Positions 1 to 9,037 of a DNA stretch of 64,000 nt are shown piece by piece. The stretch covers positions 1 through 64,000 of the forward strand of contig NZ_KB907498.1 in NCBI RefSeq assembly GCF_000382065.1. Direction: 5' to 3'. Origin of the DNA: Stenotrophomonas hibiscicola ATCC 19867. Lineage in GTDB: Bacteria > Pseudomonadota > Gammaproteobacteria > Xanthomonadales > Xanthomonadaceae. Position numbers and translations under genes: made by a program. The notes beneath the pieces are model-generated. The model saw nothing but the letters and a program-made list of their open reading frames with translations, did no database searches and had not been told where the DNA came from. How positions within the stretch are numbered: the stretch's first letter is position 1; every line of letters begins with the position of its first letter.

Positions 1-15
1 CAAACTCTTCACTTA
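1..15 (-). rRNA. rrs: 16S rRNA, 5' tip only (partial)
   Basis: Read on the minus strand, the first ten bases give GAAGAGTTTG, the invariant 5' start of bacterial 16S rRNA (E. coli positions 6-15). By that alignment the mature 5' end is near base 15. The rest of the gene, and presumably a whole rrn operon, lies beyond the left edge of the window. The three tandem promoters at 246-513 point at it. The operon runs away from the replication origin at about 57-61 kb, the usual orientation for rrn operons. Confidence 0.85.
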
Positions 16-245
16 AAACTACATGATCCGAAGATCAAAATTTAAAGCTGCAGATGATTGATGCTGGCAACGTATCGCTTGCTTTAAAACAATTAATAGT
101 TGCTTGATCAAACGTCTGCAAGATGGACAATCATCCTTCCTGCAGGCGCCTTCACAAGATACCTGCGCATACTTTCAAAGATCCGGGGAAGTGGCCTCAG
201 CGCCGTTCCCGTGTGCTGCGAAGTTTCCTTCGTAGCGAGCCGCCC
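16..245 (-). other. rRNA leader region
   Basis: About 225 bases separate the nearest rrn promoter from the 16S start. The 16S-proximal 120 bases are strikingly AT-rich for this genome, typical of a pre-16S leader with RNase III processing stems. On the minus strand, GGATCTTTGAAAGT (171-184) resembles an antitermination boxA, but this is only a weak match. No protein gene is supported here, although a high-GC reading frame crosses it on the plus strand. Confidence 0.6.
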
Positions 246-273
246 ATTATAGCCGGCTTTTCCGCTTCGTCAA
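246..273 (-). promoter_or_regulatory. rrn promoter, proximal
   Basis: On the minus strand: -35 TTGACG (273-268), a 16-base spacer, -10 TATAAT (251-246), followed by a G+C-rich discriminator. Transcription would start near 239 and run into the 16S gene. It is the closest of three similarly built promoters. Confidence 0.85.
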
Positions 274-367
274 CACCTTTTTTCAAGGCCGTCTCACCGG
301 AGTGGACGTTGTTGCCGATGCCGCTTCGTCGTTGGACCCGAAGGCCTTTCGTCGTTGCGAGCCGCCT

Positions 368-395
368 ATTATGCCGGACTTTCCGAGTCCGTCAA
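368..395 (-). promoter_or_regulatory. rrn promoter, middle
   Basis: On the minus strand: -35 TTGACG (395-390), a 16-base spacer, -10 CATAAT (373-368). About 50 bases around it are nearly the same as those around the proximal promoter, including the GGCGGCTCGC discriminator, so the two look like a tandem duplication with a 122-base period. Confidence 0.8.
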
Positions 396-485
396 CACCT
401 TCGTTCGATCAACTCGTTCGCCGGTGATGGCGTTGCTGATCGCGTGCCGTTTCCGAGGAAGCGATGCGTTGCAGCAAGGGGGCGA

Positions 486-513
486 ATTCTAGAGATCCTG
501 CAGATTTCGTCAA
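486..513 (-). promoter_or_regulatory. rrn promoter, distal
   Basis: On the minus strand: -35 TTGACG (513-508), a 16-base spacer, -10 TAGAAT (491-486). It lies 118 bases upstream of the middle promoter. The elements are conserved but the flanks differ from the other two. It is the first promoter of the rrn operon and lies back to back with the BenE-type gene. Confidence 0.75.
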
Positions 514-655
514 GGCTTTCTTTTCATGGTGATGACAGAAGCGCCGCGACTTCAGGCATGACGTACGCTCGAAGATCACTGCGGCGTTGCCCGCGCGTTG
601 CGCGGTCAACGCCGCAACGGCTATCAATGCACGGATGCAACAAGGAGAGACGGCA

Positions 656-1843
656 ATGAACATGCAGGTGCGGCAAGCATGGTGGCGCGACCTTTCAGTG
701 CCGGCCGTGGTCGCCGGCTTCATCACCGTGCTGGTCGGCTTCGCCAGTTCCGCAGTGATCGTGTTCCAGGCCGCACAGGCTGTCGGTGCCGACCAGGCAC
801 AGATCGCCTCATGGATGTGGGCACTGGGACTGGGCATGGGTGTCACCTGCATCGGGCTGTCGCTGCGCTATCGCGTGCCGGTGGTGACCGCATGGTCGAC
901 ACCGGGCGCGGCGATGCTGGTGGTCGGTGCTGGTGGCGACTCGCTCGCTGAAGCCACCGGCGCATTCCTGCTCGCTGCGGTGCTTGGCATGCTGGCAGGC
1001 TTCTCCGGGGTGTTCGCACGATTGATGCAGCGGGTGCCGATGGCGCTGGCCGCCGGCATGCTGGCCGGCGTGCTGCTGCGCTTCGGGCTGGACGTGTTCG
1101 TGGCCATGAATTCCCAACTGGTACTGGCACTGGCAATGTTCGCCACCTGGCTGGCGGGACGCCGCTTGTTCCCGCGCTATGCGGTCATCGCCACACTGCT
1201 GGTCGGCATCGCGATCGCAGCCAGCCGTGACCTGCTGCACGCACAGCAGGTGCAGCTGCAGCTGGCGGTGCCGCAATGGGTGACCCCGTCCCTGTCCTGG
1301 ACTGCGGTAGCCGGCATCGCCCTGCCCCTGTTCGTGGTCACCATGGCCTCGCAGAACATCCCCGGTGTGGCAGTGATGCGTGCCTCCGGCTATGACGCGC
1401 CGGTGTCGCCTCTGATCGGCTGGATCGGCGTGGTCAATACATTGCTGGCACCGTTCGGTGCCTACGCACTGAACCTGGCCGCGATCACGGCCGCGATCTG
1501 CATGGGCCGTGATGCGCACGAGGATCCGGCACGGCGCTACACCGCCGCCATGGCCGCTGGGGCTTTCTATATTGTCATCGGGCTGTTCGGTGCCACCGTG
1601 GCCGCCCTGTTCGCGGCTTTCCCAAAGGAGCTGGTGGCCTGCGTGGCCGGTATCGCGTTGTTCGGCACCATCGCCAACAGCCTGGCCAGTGCGCTGGCAG
1701 TAGAGCAGGACCGCGAGGCGGCACTGGTCACCTTCCTGGTCACCGCCTCCGGCGTCTCACTGGCCGGCATCGGTTCGGCGTTCTGGGGCCTGGTGGCCGG
1801 TGCGCTGTGCCTGCTGGTGCTGCGGCCGCGTCAGGGCCGCTGA
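656..1843 (+). CDS. benE: BenE-family benzoate/H+ symporter
   Basis: Inner-membrane secondary transporter of the BenE family, which imports benzoate or related aromatic acids with protons. The 395-residue product is almost wholly hydrophobic, with about 10-12 membrane segments and the family-like stretch VVTAWSTPGAAML near residue 80. The start at 656 is chosen over an upstream in-frame ATG at 587 because AAGGAGAG lies 7 bases before it and the first helices follow at once. No benzoate catabolic genes are nearby, so the substrate is inferred from family only. It is transcribed away from the rrn promoters. Confidence 0.85.
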   Translation: MNMQVRQAWWRDLSVPAVVAGFITVLVGFASSAVIVFQAAQAVGADQAQIASWMWALGLGMGVTCIGLSLRYRVPVVTAWSTPGAAMLVVGAGGDSLAEATGAFLLAAVLGMLAGFSGVFARLMQRVPMALAAGMLAGVLLRFGLDVFVAMNSQLVLALAMFATWLAGRRLFPRYAVIATLLVGIAIAASRDLLHAQQVQLQLAVPQWVTPSLSWTAVAGIALPLFVVTMASQNIPGVAVMRASGYDAPVSPLIGWIGVVNTLLAPFGAYALNLAAITAAICMGRDAHEDPARRYTAAMAAGAFYIVIGLFGATVAALFAAFPKELVACVAGIALFGTIANSLASALAVEQDREAALVTFLVTASGVSLAGIGSAFWGLVAGALCLLVLRPRQGR

Positions 1844-1849
1844 CCTGTC

Positions 1850-2623
1850 CTACCCCGCCAGTGCGGCGCCGACGGTGCTCAACACCACCGAGATGACGAT
1901 GGCGGCCAGTGTGGCGACCACGCTGGTGCCGCCGCGTGCGGTCAGCTCGCTGCGCAGCCGTGCGTCATCGCCGCCGCTGACGGCACGGGCTTGGGCGATC
2001 AGGCGTTGGCAGTGTGCCAGGTACCAGGTGTTGCCATAGGTGCCGGTGGTGACGCTGAGCGCGATGGTGATGACCAGCGACACGCCTTCGGGCACATCCA
2101 GCAAGGTCTCCACCACGCTGATCAGCAGCAGCAGGCCGACCCACATTGCCGCCAGGCGGTACATCCTGCGGTACATCATCCAGATCGGGCCGAGCAGGAA
2201 GGCCGGCCAGTGCCAGGTTCCACTGGCGGTGGCAATGCCCTGATCCAGCCGCCAGCGCTGGCGATAGATCGGGAAGTTGCCGCCGACCACGCTGGCGTAC
2301 AAGGCCATCTCGCCCTCCAGCCCCGCGGCGGCAGCCGTATCCGGTGCAGCGGCGGGGGCTCGATACGGATCGGACGGATCGCCGACACTTGGCGCAACGA
2401 CCTCAACCGGTGGGGCTGTGTCGATATCCGGAGCCGGCGCCATCTCGATGGGCGTTGAATCCTGTTCCAGCTCCGCCAAGGGGCGCCACGAGGGCATGCC
2501 TTCGCGCCACAGCAGCGTGCGTGCCGTCACCGTGCCATCCTGCTGCAGGCGACGCAGGGCGGCCAGGTCCACCGGTCCTTCGCTCTGCCTGCTGTTGGCG
2601 TACCACCACTGTGCGTCCTGCAT
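1850..2623 (-). CDS. GYF_2 (DUF4339) and DUF2628-like membrane protein
   Basis: Unknown function. Residues 1-55 (QWWYAN...EGP...LLWREGMPSW) form a GYF_2/DUF4339 domain, a likely peptide-binding module. A proline- and acid-rich linker follows. The C-terminal half has the WPAFLLGPIWMMYRRMYR motif of DUF2628 membrane proteins plus about three hydrophobic helices, so the GYF domain is probably cytoplasmic and tethered to the inner membrane. The start at 2623 (257 residues) has AAGGATG upstream. A longer frame begins at 2671 but overlaps the end of the transglycosylase gene, which reads in the same direction 26 bases away. Confidence 0.75.
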   Translation of the reverse strand: MQDAQWWYANSRQSEGPVDLAALRRLQQDGTVTARTLLWREGMPSWRPLAELEQDSTPIEMAPAPDIDTAPPVEVVAPSVGDPSDPYRAPAAAPDTAAAAGLEGEMALYASVVGGNFPIYRQRWRLDQGIATASGTWHWPAFLLGPIWMMYRRMYRLAAMWVGLLLLISVVETLLDVPEGVSLVITIALSVTTGTYGNTWYLAHCQRLIAQARAVSGGDDARLRSELTARGGTSVVATLAAIVISVVLSTVGAALAG

Positions 2624-2649
2624 GAAAACATCCTTGCTGCGTTGATTCG

Positions 2650-4836
2650 TTACCGGGTTACCGGTGTCCACGGTGCCGCGGACAATGTCTGTGACAGCAC
2701 ATGGCTGCCGCCCGGCGGCAGGGTCACCACGTCGGGTCCGGCGTTGGCCGCTTCCAGGCAGACGTAGTCGCGCCAGCCCTCACCCACATCTGCCATCTTC
2801 GCTGCAGCCTCGGCACCGGGATTCCACGCCACCAGCGAGCGGCTTCCTTCCGTACGGATGTCGATGCGGCGTTTCAGCACCGGATCACGCAGGACATAGT
2901 GACCCTTGGCCTGCGTGTAGATGCGGTCGCTGCGCCCGGGATCACGGGGATCGCGCAACGTCCAGGCGCCCTGCTGCCGACGCGGCGTCGCATAGTTCTC
3001 GAACTTGTCCAGATAGTCCAGTCCGTCCACGCCGTCCACATCCACCGCGCTGGCATCACCCACGCGGAAATAGTTGTGCAGCGCCTGGGTGATGCTGGCA
3101 GGGGAACTGCCGACGTTCTCGGTGATCAGTCGCTGGGTCAACTGGCGGCCTACACGCACAGTCATCCTCAATCGCAGGTCCAGGCTCTGCAGCACCGGGG
3201 GTGCCAGCGTGAGCTCGATGCTGCCGTCGTCCAGGCGACGGGCCTGTTGCAGTTCCCACGGCACGGTACGGACGAAACCGTGGGCGGGCACGTCGTTGCC
3301 CTGGCCTTGGCGGCCGAAGTACGGCCAGCAGACGGGGCTGCCTCCGCGGATCGGCGTGGGCAGTTCGGCGCGCCGGGGGGACAGCCACATCAGATCCGGC
3401 TGGCCCTTGGGCACGAAGGAAAGCAGCTGGCCGCCAAACACACTGATGGCCGCGCTGGCGTCGCCGGTTTCCACCAGCCAGGCATCGAGCCCCTGGTACT
3501 GCCCGCTGCGTACACCCTGGATCTGCTGCACGTGGGATCGACTCCGTATGGCCGGCGATTGCACGGCACTGTAGTTGCTGGGAAGCATGAAACGCGTGGG
3601 CACCGGTGCAGTGCGCGGCGCGTTCTGCAGAGTGCGAAGGATACGCTGTCCCGCGCGCCCATCTGCGTTGGCCCAGCCCAGGCGCTGCTGCTCGACCTGG
3701 ATAGCGCGACGCGTGGCCGTACCGATCATGCCGTCGGCGCTTCCGATGTCGTGGCCGCGGGCCAGCAGCAGGGTCTGCAGCTGGCGGCGCTCATCGCGGC
3801 CGATACCGGGATCATCGGTCGGCCAGGCCGTGGCCAGGCCCGTGCCGCCACGCAGCTGGTCGGCCAGCGTGGCGATCGCCAGCGCGTAGCTTTCGGCAGC
3901 GTTGTAGCTGTAGATCGCGTCGTAGTTGCGGAACACCAGCAACGCAGGGCCCTTGCCGCCCGCCGGCAGCAGCAGGGCCGCGCGCGCGTCGGCAGGCAGG
4001 TTGGCCGGGGCCAACGCGCTGCCATCCAATGCGGTCACACCTTGCGCACGCCAGTCGGCCAGCGCCCGACGCTGGGTGCGCCCGGCCTGGCTGGCGTCGA
4101 AACCGGGCGGGATACGCACTTCCATGCCCCACGGCTCTCCGCTGCGCCAGCCGGCGCGCTTGAGGTAATTGGCGGTGGAGGCCAGCGCATCGGGAATGCT
4201 GCCGACCAGATCGCGGCGGCCATCGCCATCACCGTCCACGGCGATGCGTGCATAGGTGCTGGGCATGAACTGCGTATGCCCGAAGGCGCCGGCCCAGGAA
4301 CCGGTGAGCCCCTGTGCCTGCAGGTCGCCGCGGTCGATCAACTTGAGCAGGGCCAGCAGCTCACCACGGAAGAAGGGCTGGCGGCGGCCGGCACAGGACA
4401 GCGTGGCCAGCGACTGCAGCAGCGGGCGCTTGCCGAACACACGGCCGTAGTCGCTCTCCACGCCCCAGACCGCGACGATGGTGGCCGGATCGACGCCGTA
4501 CTGGGCCGACACCCGATCAAGCAGGGCCCGATGCTGCTGCAGCAGGACGCGCCCATCGTCCACGCGCTGGCGATCGACCAGCGCGGCCAGGTAGTCCCAG
4601 ATCGGCGTGGTGAATTCCGGCTGCGCGTCGAGCAGGCCGAGCACGCTGGGATCGGGGGTGAGCCCGGCGATAATCCCATTGAAGCGGTCGGCACTGATGC
4701 CCTGGCTGGCGGCTGTCGATTGCAGGACGGCCAGGCAGCGGCTGAAAGCGGCATCGCTGCTGGCCGCAGGCGCTGCTGTCGAAGCGGGTGCCGCGGCGAG
4801 CACGGCCGCCAGGCCGAGCGTGGTCAGAATGGGCAT
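2650..4836 (-). CDS. lytic murein transglycosylase (MltB type) fused to a mutarotase-like domain
   Basis: A 728-residue exported protein joining two normally separate activities. After a signal peptide (1-21), residues about 30-335 are an MltB/SLT_2 lytic transglycosylase, with catalytic Glu127 in WGVESDYG and GAFGHTQFMPSTY at 183-195. Residues about 345-405 form a peptidoglycan-binding helical domain. From about 440 to the end is an aldose-1-epimerase/hexose-6-phosphate mutarotase fold: IRGGSPVCWPYFG (497-509), PAHGFVR with His519, LHNYFRVGD with His587, and Glu695 in CLE. GGAGG precedes the ATG. The signal peptide puts the mutarotase part in the periplasm, where no sugar phosphate is expected, so it may bind muropeptide sugars instead. 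No frameshift is apparent at the junction. Confidence 0.85.
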   Translation of the reverse strand: MPILTTLGLAAVLAAAPASTAAPAASSDAAFSRCLAVLQSTAASQGISADRFNGIIAGLTPDPSVLGLLDAQPEFTTPIWDYLAALVDRQRVDDGRVLLQQHRALLDRVSAQYGVDPATIVAVWGVESDYGRVFGKRPLLQSLATLSCAGRRQPFFRGELLALLKLIDRGDLQAQGLTGSWAGAFGHTQFMPSTYARIAVDGDGDGRRDLVGSIPDALASTANYLKRAGWRSGEPWGMEVRIPPGFDASQAGRTQRRALADWRAQGVTALDGSALAPANLPADARAALLLPAGGKGPALLVFRNYDAIYSYNAAESYALAIATLADQLRGGTGLATAWPTDDPGIGRDERRQLQTLLLARGHDIGSADGMIGTATRRAIQVEQQRLGWANADGRAGQRILRTLQNAPRTAPVPTRFMLPSNYSAVQSPAIRSRSHVQQIQGVRSGQYQGLDAWLVETGDASAAISVFGGQLLSFVPKGQPDLMWLSPRRAELPTPIRGGSPVCWPYFGRQGQGNDVPAHGFVRTVPWELQQARRLDDGSIELTLAPPVLQSLDLRLRMTVRVGRQLTQRLITENVGSSPASITQALHNYFRVGDASAVDVDGVDGLDYLDKFENYATPRRQQGAWTLRDPRDPGRSDRIYTQAKGHYVLRDPVLKRRIDIRTEGSRSLVAWNPGAEAAAKMADVGEGWRDYVCLEAANAGPDVVTLPPGGSHVLSQTLSAAPWTPVTR

Positions 4837-4914
4837 GGCGTCCTCCGTGTTGCCGTTGCAGGGCCATCTTAGGCGCAGCGTAGGCGAACCTGAAGCAGCG
4901 CGGGCTGGCGGCGG

Positions 4915-5889
4915 CTAAAGGGCGCGAAGCAGGCGCAGGCCATAGGCCGGGCTTTCAGCATCCCAGCGCCGCACGACCTGCAGGCCCGCTGGCAGCAGCA
5001 ACGCTTCGAAGCTGTCGTCGGTGTACTTGTGGCTGTATTCGACGCGGATCGGCTCGTCGGCCTGGAAGTGGAAGGTGCGGCCATCCAGACGGACGTCCTG
5101 TGCGCGCTGGCTGACCAGATCGGTTTCGATGCGCAGCCGCGCGATGCTGTAGCGGGCGCGGTGGCGGAAGCCGTCCAGATCGAAGTCGCTGCCGATCTCG
5201 CGGTTCAGGCGCGCCAGCAGGTTGAGGGTGAATGCAGCAGTGATGCCCTGCACATCGTTGTAGGCGGCTTCGATCAATGCCGGGTCCTTGTGCAGATCGA
5301 TGCCGACCAGGGCCAGGCCATCGCGGCCCATGGTCTGCCGCATCGCGCGCAGCAGTGCGACGGCATCCTCTTCGACGAAATTGCCCAACGTGGAGCCCGG
5401 GAAGAACAACAGGCGCCGCGCAGGCTCGCGTTCCGGTGCCGGGACGGCGACCGCGCGGGTGAAGTCGGCACAGACCGGCAGCATCTCGACGTCCGGCAGC
5501 GCCGGGGCCAGATGGTCGATGCTGGACAGCAGCGCGGCGCGCGAGATCTCGATGGGGGTGTAGGCCACGGGGTCCTGCAGTGCCGCCAGCAGCAGCGCGG
5601 TCTTGCGGCCACTGCCGCTGCCCAGCTCCACCACATGAGCATGAGGACCGACGCTGCGGGCGATGTCCGGCAGCACCCGCGCCAGCAGCGCCAGCTCGGT
5701 ACGCGTGGGGTAGTACTCGCAGGTCTGCGTGATCTGCTCGAACAGGCGTGAGCCGCGTGCATCGTAGAAATACTTGGATGGCAGCTGGCGCGGTGTGCGC
5801 GACAACCCGGCCACCACGTCGGTGAGGATCTGCTGGCGGCCGGGGGTGAGGTCGGTCAACGCCTGCAGCGCGTCGTGCACGGTGCTCAT
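4915..5889 (-). CDS. egtD: L-histidine N-alpha-methyltransferase (EgtD)
   Basis: First step of ergothioneine synthesis: trimethylation of histidine to hercynine using S-adenosylmethionine. The 324-residue protein has the SAM-binding motif VVELGSGSGRKT (residues 86-97) and the family-typical start with LPSKYFYDARGSRLFEQI. It is of usual length for EgtD. The ATG at 5889 overlaps the egtB stop by 4 bases, so the two genes are translationally coupled in an egtB-egtD operon. The frame is open further upstream, inside egtB, but that extension is not needed. The cytosolic product feeds EgtB directly. Confidence 0.92.
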   Translation of the reverse strand: MSTVHDALQALTDLTPGRQQILTDVVAGLSRTPRQLPSKYFYDARGSRLFEQITQTCEYYPTRTELALLARVLPDIARSVGPHAHVVELGSGSGRKTALLLAALQDPVAYTPIEISRAALLSSIDHLAPALPDVEMLPVCADFTRAVAVPAPEREPARRLLFFPGSTLGNFVEEDAVALLRAMRQTMGRDGLALVGIDLHKDPALIEAAYNDVQGITAAFTLNLLARLNREIGSDFDLDGFRHRARYSIARLRIETDLVSQRAQDVRLDGRTFHFQADEPIRVEYSHKYTDDSFEALLLPAGLQVVRRWDAESPAYGLRLLRAL

Positions 5890-7196
5890 GTGAGGTCCCT
5901 GGCCAGGCGCAGTCCGGAGAACTGCCAGCGCGCCGGCGGCATGAAGAAATTGCGATAGCTGGCGCGCACATGGCCCCGTGGCGTGACGCAGCTGCCGCCG
6001 CGCAGCACCCATTGGCCGCACATGAACTTGCCGTTGTACTCACCGAGGTTGCCCGCGAAAGGGCGGTAGCCGGGATAGGCGCCATACGCGCTGTGAGTCC
6101 ACTCCCAGACATCACCGAACAGCTGGCGCAGGCCGCTGCCCTGCCCCGCCTGCGGGTGCAGGTGATCGTCATCGGCAAAGTGGCCCCGCACCGCCTGAGA
6201 CGCGGCGGCGGCCTCCCACTCGAACTCGCTGGGCAGGCGTGCCCCGGCCCAGCGGGCACAGGCATCGGCCTCGAAGTAGCTGAGATGGCAGACCGGCGCG
6301 TGCGGATCCAGCTCGCGCCAACCGCCCAGGGTGTATTCGCGCTGCAGGGTGTCATCCCAGTACAGCGGGTGCTGCCAGTCCTCGGCTTCACGCAACGCCC
6401 AGCCTTCACTGAGCCACCAGCGCGGTTCGCGGTAGCCGCCGGCATCGATGAAAGCACGGTACTCGGCATTGCTGACGGGACGTTCGGCCAGAGCATGTGC
6501 CGGCAGCAGCACGCGGTGCGGCGGCGATTCGTTGTCGTAGGCAAACGCAGCGTGCTGCGGCCAGGCTGCAGCGCCGACGGTAACGATGCGCTCGGGTGAT
6601 TCGATCCAGCCCTGTGCACTGGCAGCGCCAGGGGGGGTGGGCAGGTCCTCGCGGTAGGCCGGCTGCAGCGGATTGCACCAGAACGCGTGCTTGATGTCGG
6701 TCAACAACAACTCCTGATGCTGTTGTTCGTGCTGCAGGCCCAGCTGCAGGTTGTGCAGCGCGTGTGGGTCCAGGTCACCTGCCGATAGCCGCGACTGCAC
6801 CTGTGCATCGACCTGCTGGCGATAGTCATGCACCTGCTGCAGCGAGGGCCGTGAGAGGAGGCCGCGCTGCGGCCGGGCATGGGCGGGGCCGATACTCTTG
6901 TAGTAGCTGTTGAACAGGTAGTCCCATGCAGGGTCATGTGCAGGCGCAGCCGGGAAGCCGGCCAGCACGAAGCGTTCGAAGAACCAGGTGGTGTGGGCCA
7001 GGTGCCACTTGCTGGGGCTGGCATCGGCCATGCTCTGCAGCATGGCGTCCTCGGCGCTGAGCGGGCCGGCCAGTTGCATGCTGCGCGCACGCACGCGTGC
7101 GAACTGGTGGGCGAGATCGTGCTGCGGGGCAGCGACGGCGGCGGGTACGCTGTCCATGCCGACAGCATCGGTGCCGGCGGGTGAGTGCGATGTCAT
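5886..7196 (-). CDS. egtB: ergothioneine biosynthesis sulfoxide synthase EgtB
   Basis: Non-haem iron enzyme that uses O2 to join hercynine to a thiol donor (gamma-glutamylcysteine or cysteine), forming the C-S bond of ergothioneine. The N-terminal DinB-like domain carries WHLAHTTWF (His68) and HEQQHQE (His156, His160), the expected three-histidine iron site. The C-terminal half is an FGE-sulfatase fold with the usual RGGSCVTPRGHVRASYRNF. The 436-residue length is normal. An internal ATG at 7157 is a possible alternative start, and no strong ribosome site precedes 7196. The lyase gene egtE and an egtA are not in this window, so the last step must be encoded elsewhere. Confidence 0.92.
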   Translation of the reverse strand: MTSHSPAGTDAVGMDSVPAAVAAPQHDLAHQFARVRARSMQLAGPLSAEDAMLQSMADASPSKWHLAHTTWFFERFVLAGFPAAPAHDPAWDYLFNSYYKSIGPAHARPQRGLLSRPSLQQVHDYRQQVDAQVQSRLSAGDLDPHALHNLQLGLQHEQQHQELLLTDIKHAFWCNPLQPAYREDLPTPPGAASAQGWIESPERIVTVGAAAWPQHAAFAYDNESPPHRVLLPAHALAERPVSNAEYRAFIDAGGYREPRWWLSEGWALREAEDWQHPLYWDDTLQREYTLGGWRELDPHAPVCHLSYFEADACARWAGARLPSEFEWEAAAASQAVRGHFADDDHLHPQAGQGSGLRQLFGDVWEWTHSAYGAYPGYRPFAGNLGEYNGKFMCGQWVLRGGSCVTPRGHVRASYRNFFMPPARWQFSGLRLARDLT

Positions 7197-7484
7197 GGTC
7201 CGGCGTCACTTCGTTCACATGGATGGGCCTGCCGCATTCAAGAAGCCGCCCCGAACGCCGCTAACGGCAATGCTGCGGCCGCGTCGTCACCGCGCTGGAA
7301 TTCCTGATTGCCCCTGCATCCGCTCCGCCAGCCTGCGCACTACCTGTTCGTGCTGCCCGCCGTGCTGGTTGCCGTGGTGCTGTGGGCGGCGTTGGGCAAC
7401 GAAGACGTGGCCAGTCCGGCCTAACGCGTTCTGCCCTGGCTGCTGGCCTGCCTCGGTGCCGGCCTGGCCCTTCTCTACCACCAG

Positions 7485-8591
7485 GTGCGTGCGCTCTGCC
7501 TGCTGTTGGTGGTGGCAGTCATGTTCGCGATGCTGCACCAGGATGTCGGCGGCTACCTGCGCAGCGGCCATGTCAGCGCGCTGACACCGCTGCGCTTCCA
7601 TGCCATCTCGGCGTGGCTGCCGTTGCTGTTCGCCGGCCTGTCGTTGTGGCCGGAGCGTGGGCGGCGCAGGCACGACCTGCTGTTGCGCTCCGTCGCCAGC
7701 AGTACGGCATTGCTGATCTTCCTGCTGCTGGCCGCGCAGCAGCCGCGCGGCATGCATGATCTGCTGTCGAACCGTCATTGGGCGTGGATCCCGGCCGACT
7801 GGAACGCGCTGGCGCAGCTGCCGGCGCTGCTGTTCCTGCTGGCCACGGCGGCGCAGGGTTGGCAGGCATGGCGGCATCCGCGGCCGCTGCACACGGCTAT
7901 GCTGCTGGCGCTGCTGTGCCTGTGGTGGATGCTGCCGAGGGTCTTCCTGCAGCCGGTGCTGCTGCCTGCGCTGGCCAGTGCGGCCCTGCTGCTGATGCTG
8001 GGCGCGATGCTGCAGGAGTCGTTCCACATGGCGTTCCGCGACGAACTGACCGGCTTGCCGGGGCGCCGCGCCTTCAATGAGACCCTGCAACGGGCGCGCG
8101 GCACCTACAGCATCGCGATGGTGGACGTGGACCACTTCAAATCGTTCAACGACACCCACGGCCACGACACCGGCGACGACGTGCTGCGCCTGGTGGCCTC
8201 GCGGCTGGCGCGGGTCGGTGATGGTGGACGTGCGTTCCGCTACGGCGGCGAGGAGTTCGCGGTGGTGTTCCTGGGCCAGCCGGCCGACGCCTGCATGGAT
8301 GCCGTGGAAGCCTTGCGGCAGAGCATCGAGGACACCCGCATGCAGCTGCGCGACCGCAGCACCCGCAGCCGCGACGATGACGCCGGGCGTCAGCAACGCG
8401 GGCGCGGCGGCAGCGGCCCGGTGGTGCAGGTGACGGTGAGCATCGGCCTGGCCGACAGCCTTGTGGACCCGCGCCCGGCAGCGGTGGTCAAGGCCGCCGA
8501 CCGGGCGCTGTACGCAGCCAAGGACGGCGGCCGCAACCAGATCCGGGCGAACGCCGGACAGCGGGATGAGGCTCAGACTGCGTCGAGGTAG
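7485..8591 (+). CDS. membrane diguanylate cyclase (GGDEF), N-terminus interrupted by a stop
   Basis: Synthesises c-di-GMP from two GTP. Several membrane helices fill roughly the first 180 residues. The GGDEF domain follows, with [33 protein letters not shown] and the intact active-site motif GGEEF. An arginine- and aspartate-rich insert ([20 protein letters not shown]) lies late in the domain. The start is uncertain: GTG 7485 and ATG 7521 are possible, but neither has a clear ribosome site. The same frame upstream (TTG 7308 onward) also encodes a hydrophobic helix and is broken by TAA at 7422-7424. The gene may therefore be shortened relative to its ancestor. Its 3' end overlaps the opposing YchJ-type gene by 19 bases. 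Confidence 0.75.
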   Translation: MRALCLLLVVAVMFAMLHQDVGGYLRSGHVSALTPLRFHAISAWLPLLFAGLSLWPERGRRRHDLLLRSVASSTALLIFLLLAAQQPRGMHDLLSNRHWAWIPADWNALAQLPALLFLLATAAQGWQAWRHPRPLHTAMLLALLCLWWMLPRVFLQPVLLPALASAALLLMLGAMLQESFHMAFRDELTGLPGRRAFNETLQRARGTYSIAMVDVDHFKSFNDTHGHDTGDDVLRLVASRLARVGDGGRAFRYGGEEFAVVFLGQPADACMDAVEALRQSIEDTRMQLRDRSTRSRDDDAGRQQRGRGGSGPVVQVTVSIGLADSLVDPRPAAVVKAADRALYAAKDGGRNQIRANAGQRDEAQTASR

Positions 8592-8965
8592 TACCAGCGA
8601 CCGTCGATGCGCAGGAAGCGGCTGTGTTCGGTCATCTTCACCGCGCTGCCGCCGCCTACCCGGTAGCGGGCGGTGAACCTCACCTCGGCGCTGTCAGCGC
8701 CGGTGACGGTGTGCTCATGGACGGTCAGGCCCAGCCAGTGCGTACGCTGCCCGGGCGCGTCATCCAGCGACAACTCGACCGGACGCGTGTCCGGATGCCA
8801 GCTCTGGCGCAGGTAGCCTGCCAGGCCCCGCACGTACGCGCTGTAGCGCGAACGCATGAGGCGTTCGGCGTCGGGGACGGTGTCGCCGGCATGGAAACGG
8901 CCACAGCAGGCGGCGTACTCCGCGGGTAGCCCGCAGGGACAGGGATCGGCAGGTTTTCGGCTCAT
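8573..8965 (-). CDS. YchJ-family SEC-C motif protein (UPF0225)
   Basis: A 130-residue cytoplasmic protein of the YchJ/UPF0225 family. The N-terminal zinc-binding SEC-C motif is [17 protein letters not shown] (residues 9-25). It is followed by the conserved [10 protein letters not shown] and a C-terminal NTF2-like half ending [15 protein letters not shown]. The molecular role of the family is unknown; SEC-C in SecA binds SecB and ribosomes. The ATG at 8965 gives the usual length. A much longer open frame continues upstream but crosses the opposing permease gene and is not real. Confidence 0.85.
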   Translation of the reverse strand: MSRKPADPCPCGLPAEYAACCGRFHAGDTVPDAERLMRSRYSAYVRGLAGYLRQSWHPDTRPVELSLDDAPGQRTHWLGLTVHEHTVTGADSAEVRFTARYRVGGGSAVKMTEHSRFLRIDGRWYYLDAV

Positions 8966-9037
8966 GCGCGCATTGTCGCGCGGGGCGCCGCCAGCATCCA
9001 TCGGCGAAGGGCGTATGCTGTCGCGCCCCCACCTTGA

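Noticed and set aside
123..659. A 178-codon frame in the rRNA promoter region
   Set aside because: Lies across three promoters and the leader; basic, motif-free translation.
2701..4872. A 723-codon open frame opposite the transglycosylase
   Set aside because: Mirror frame; the real gene has signal peptide and catalytic motifs.
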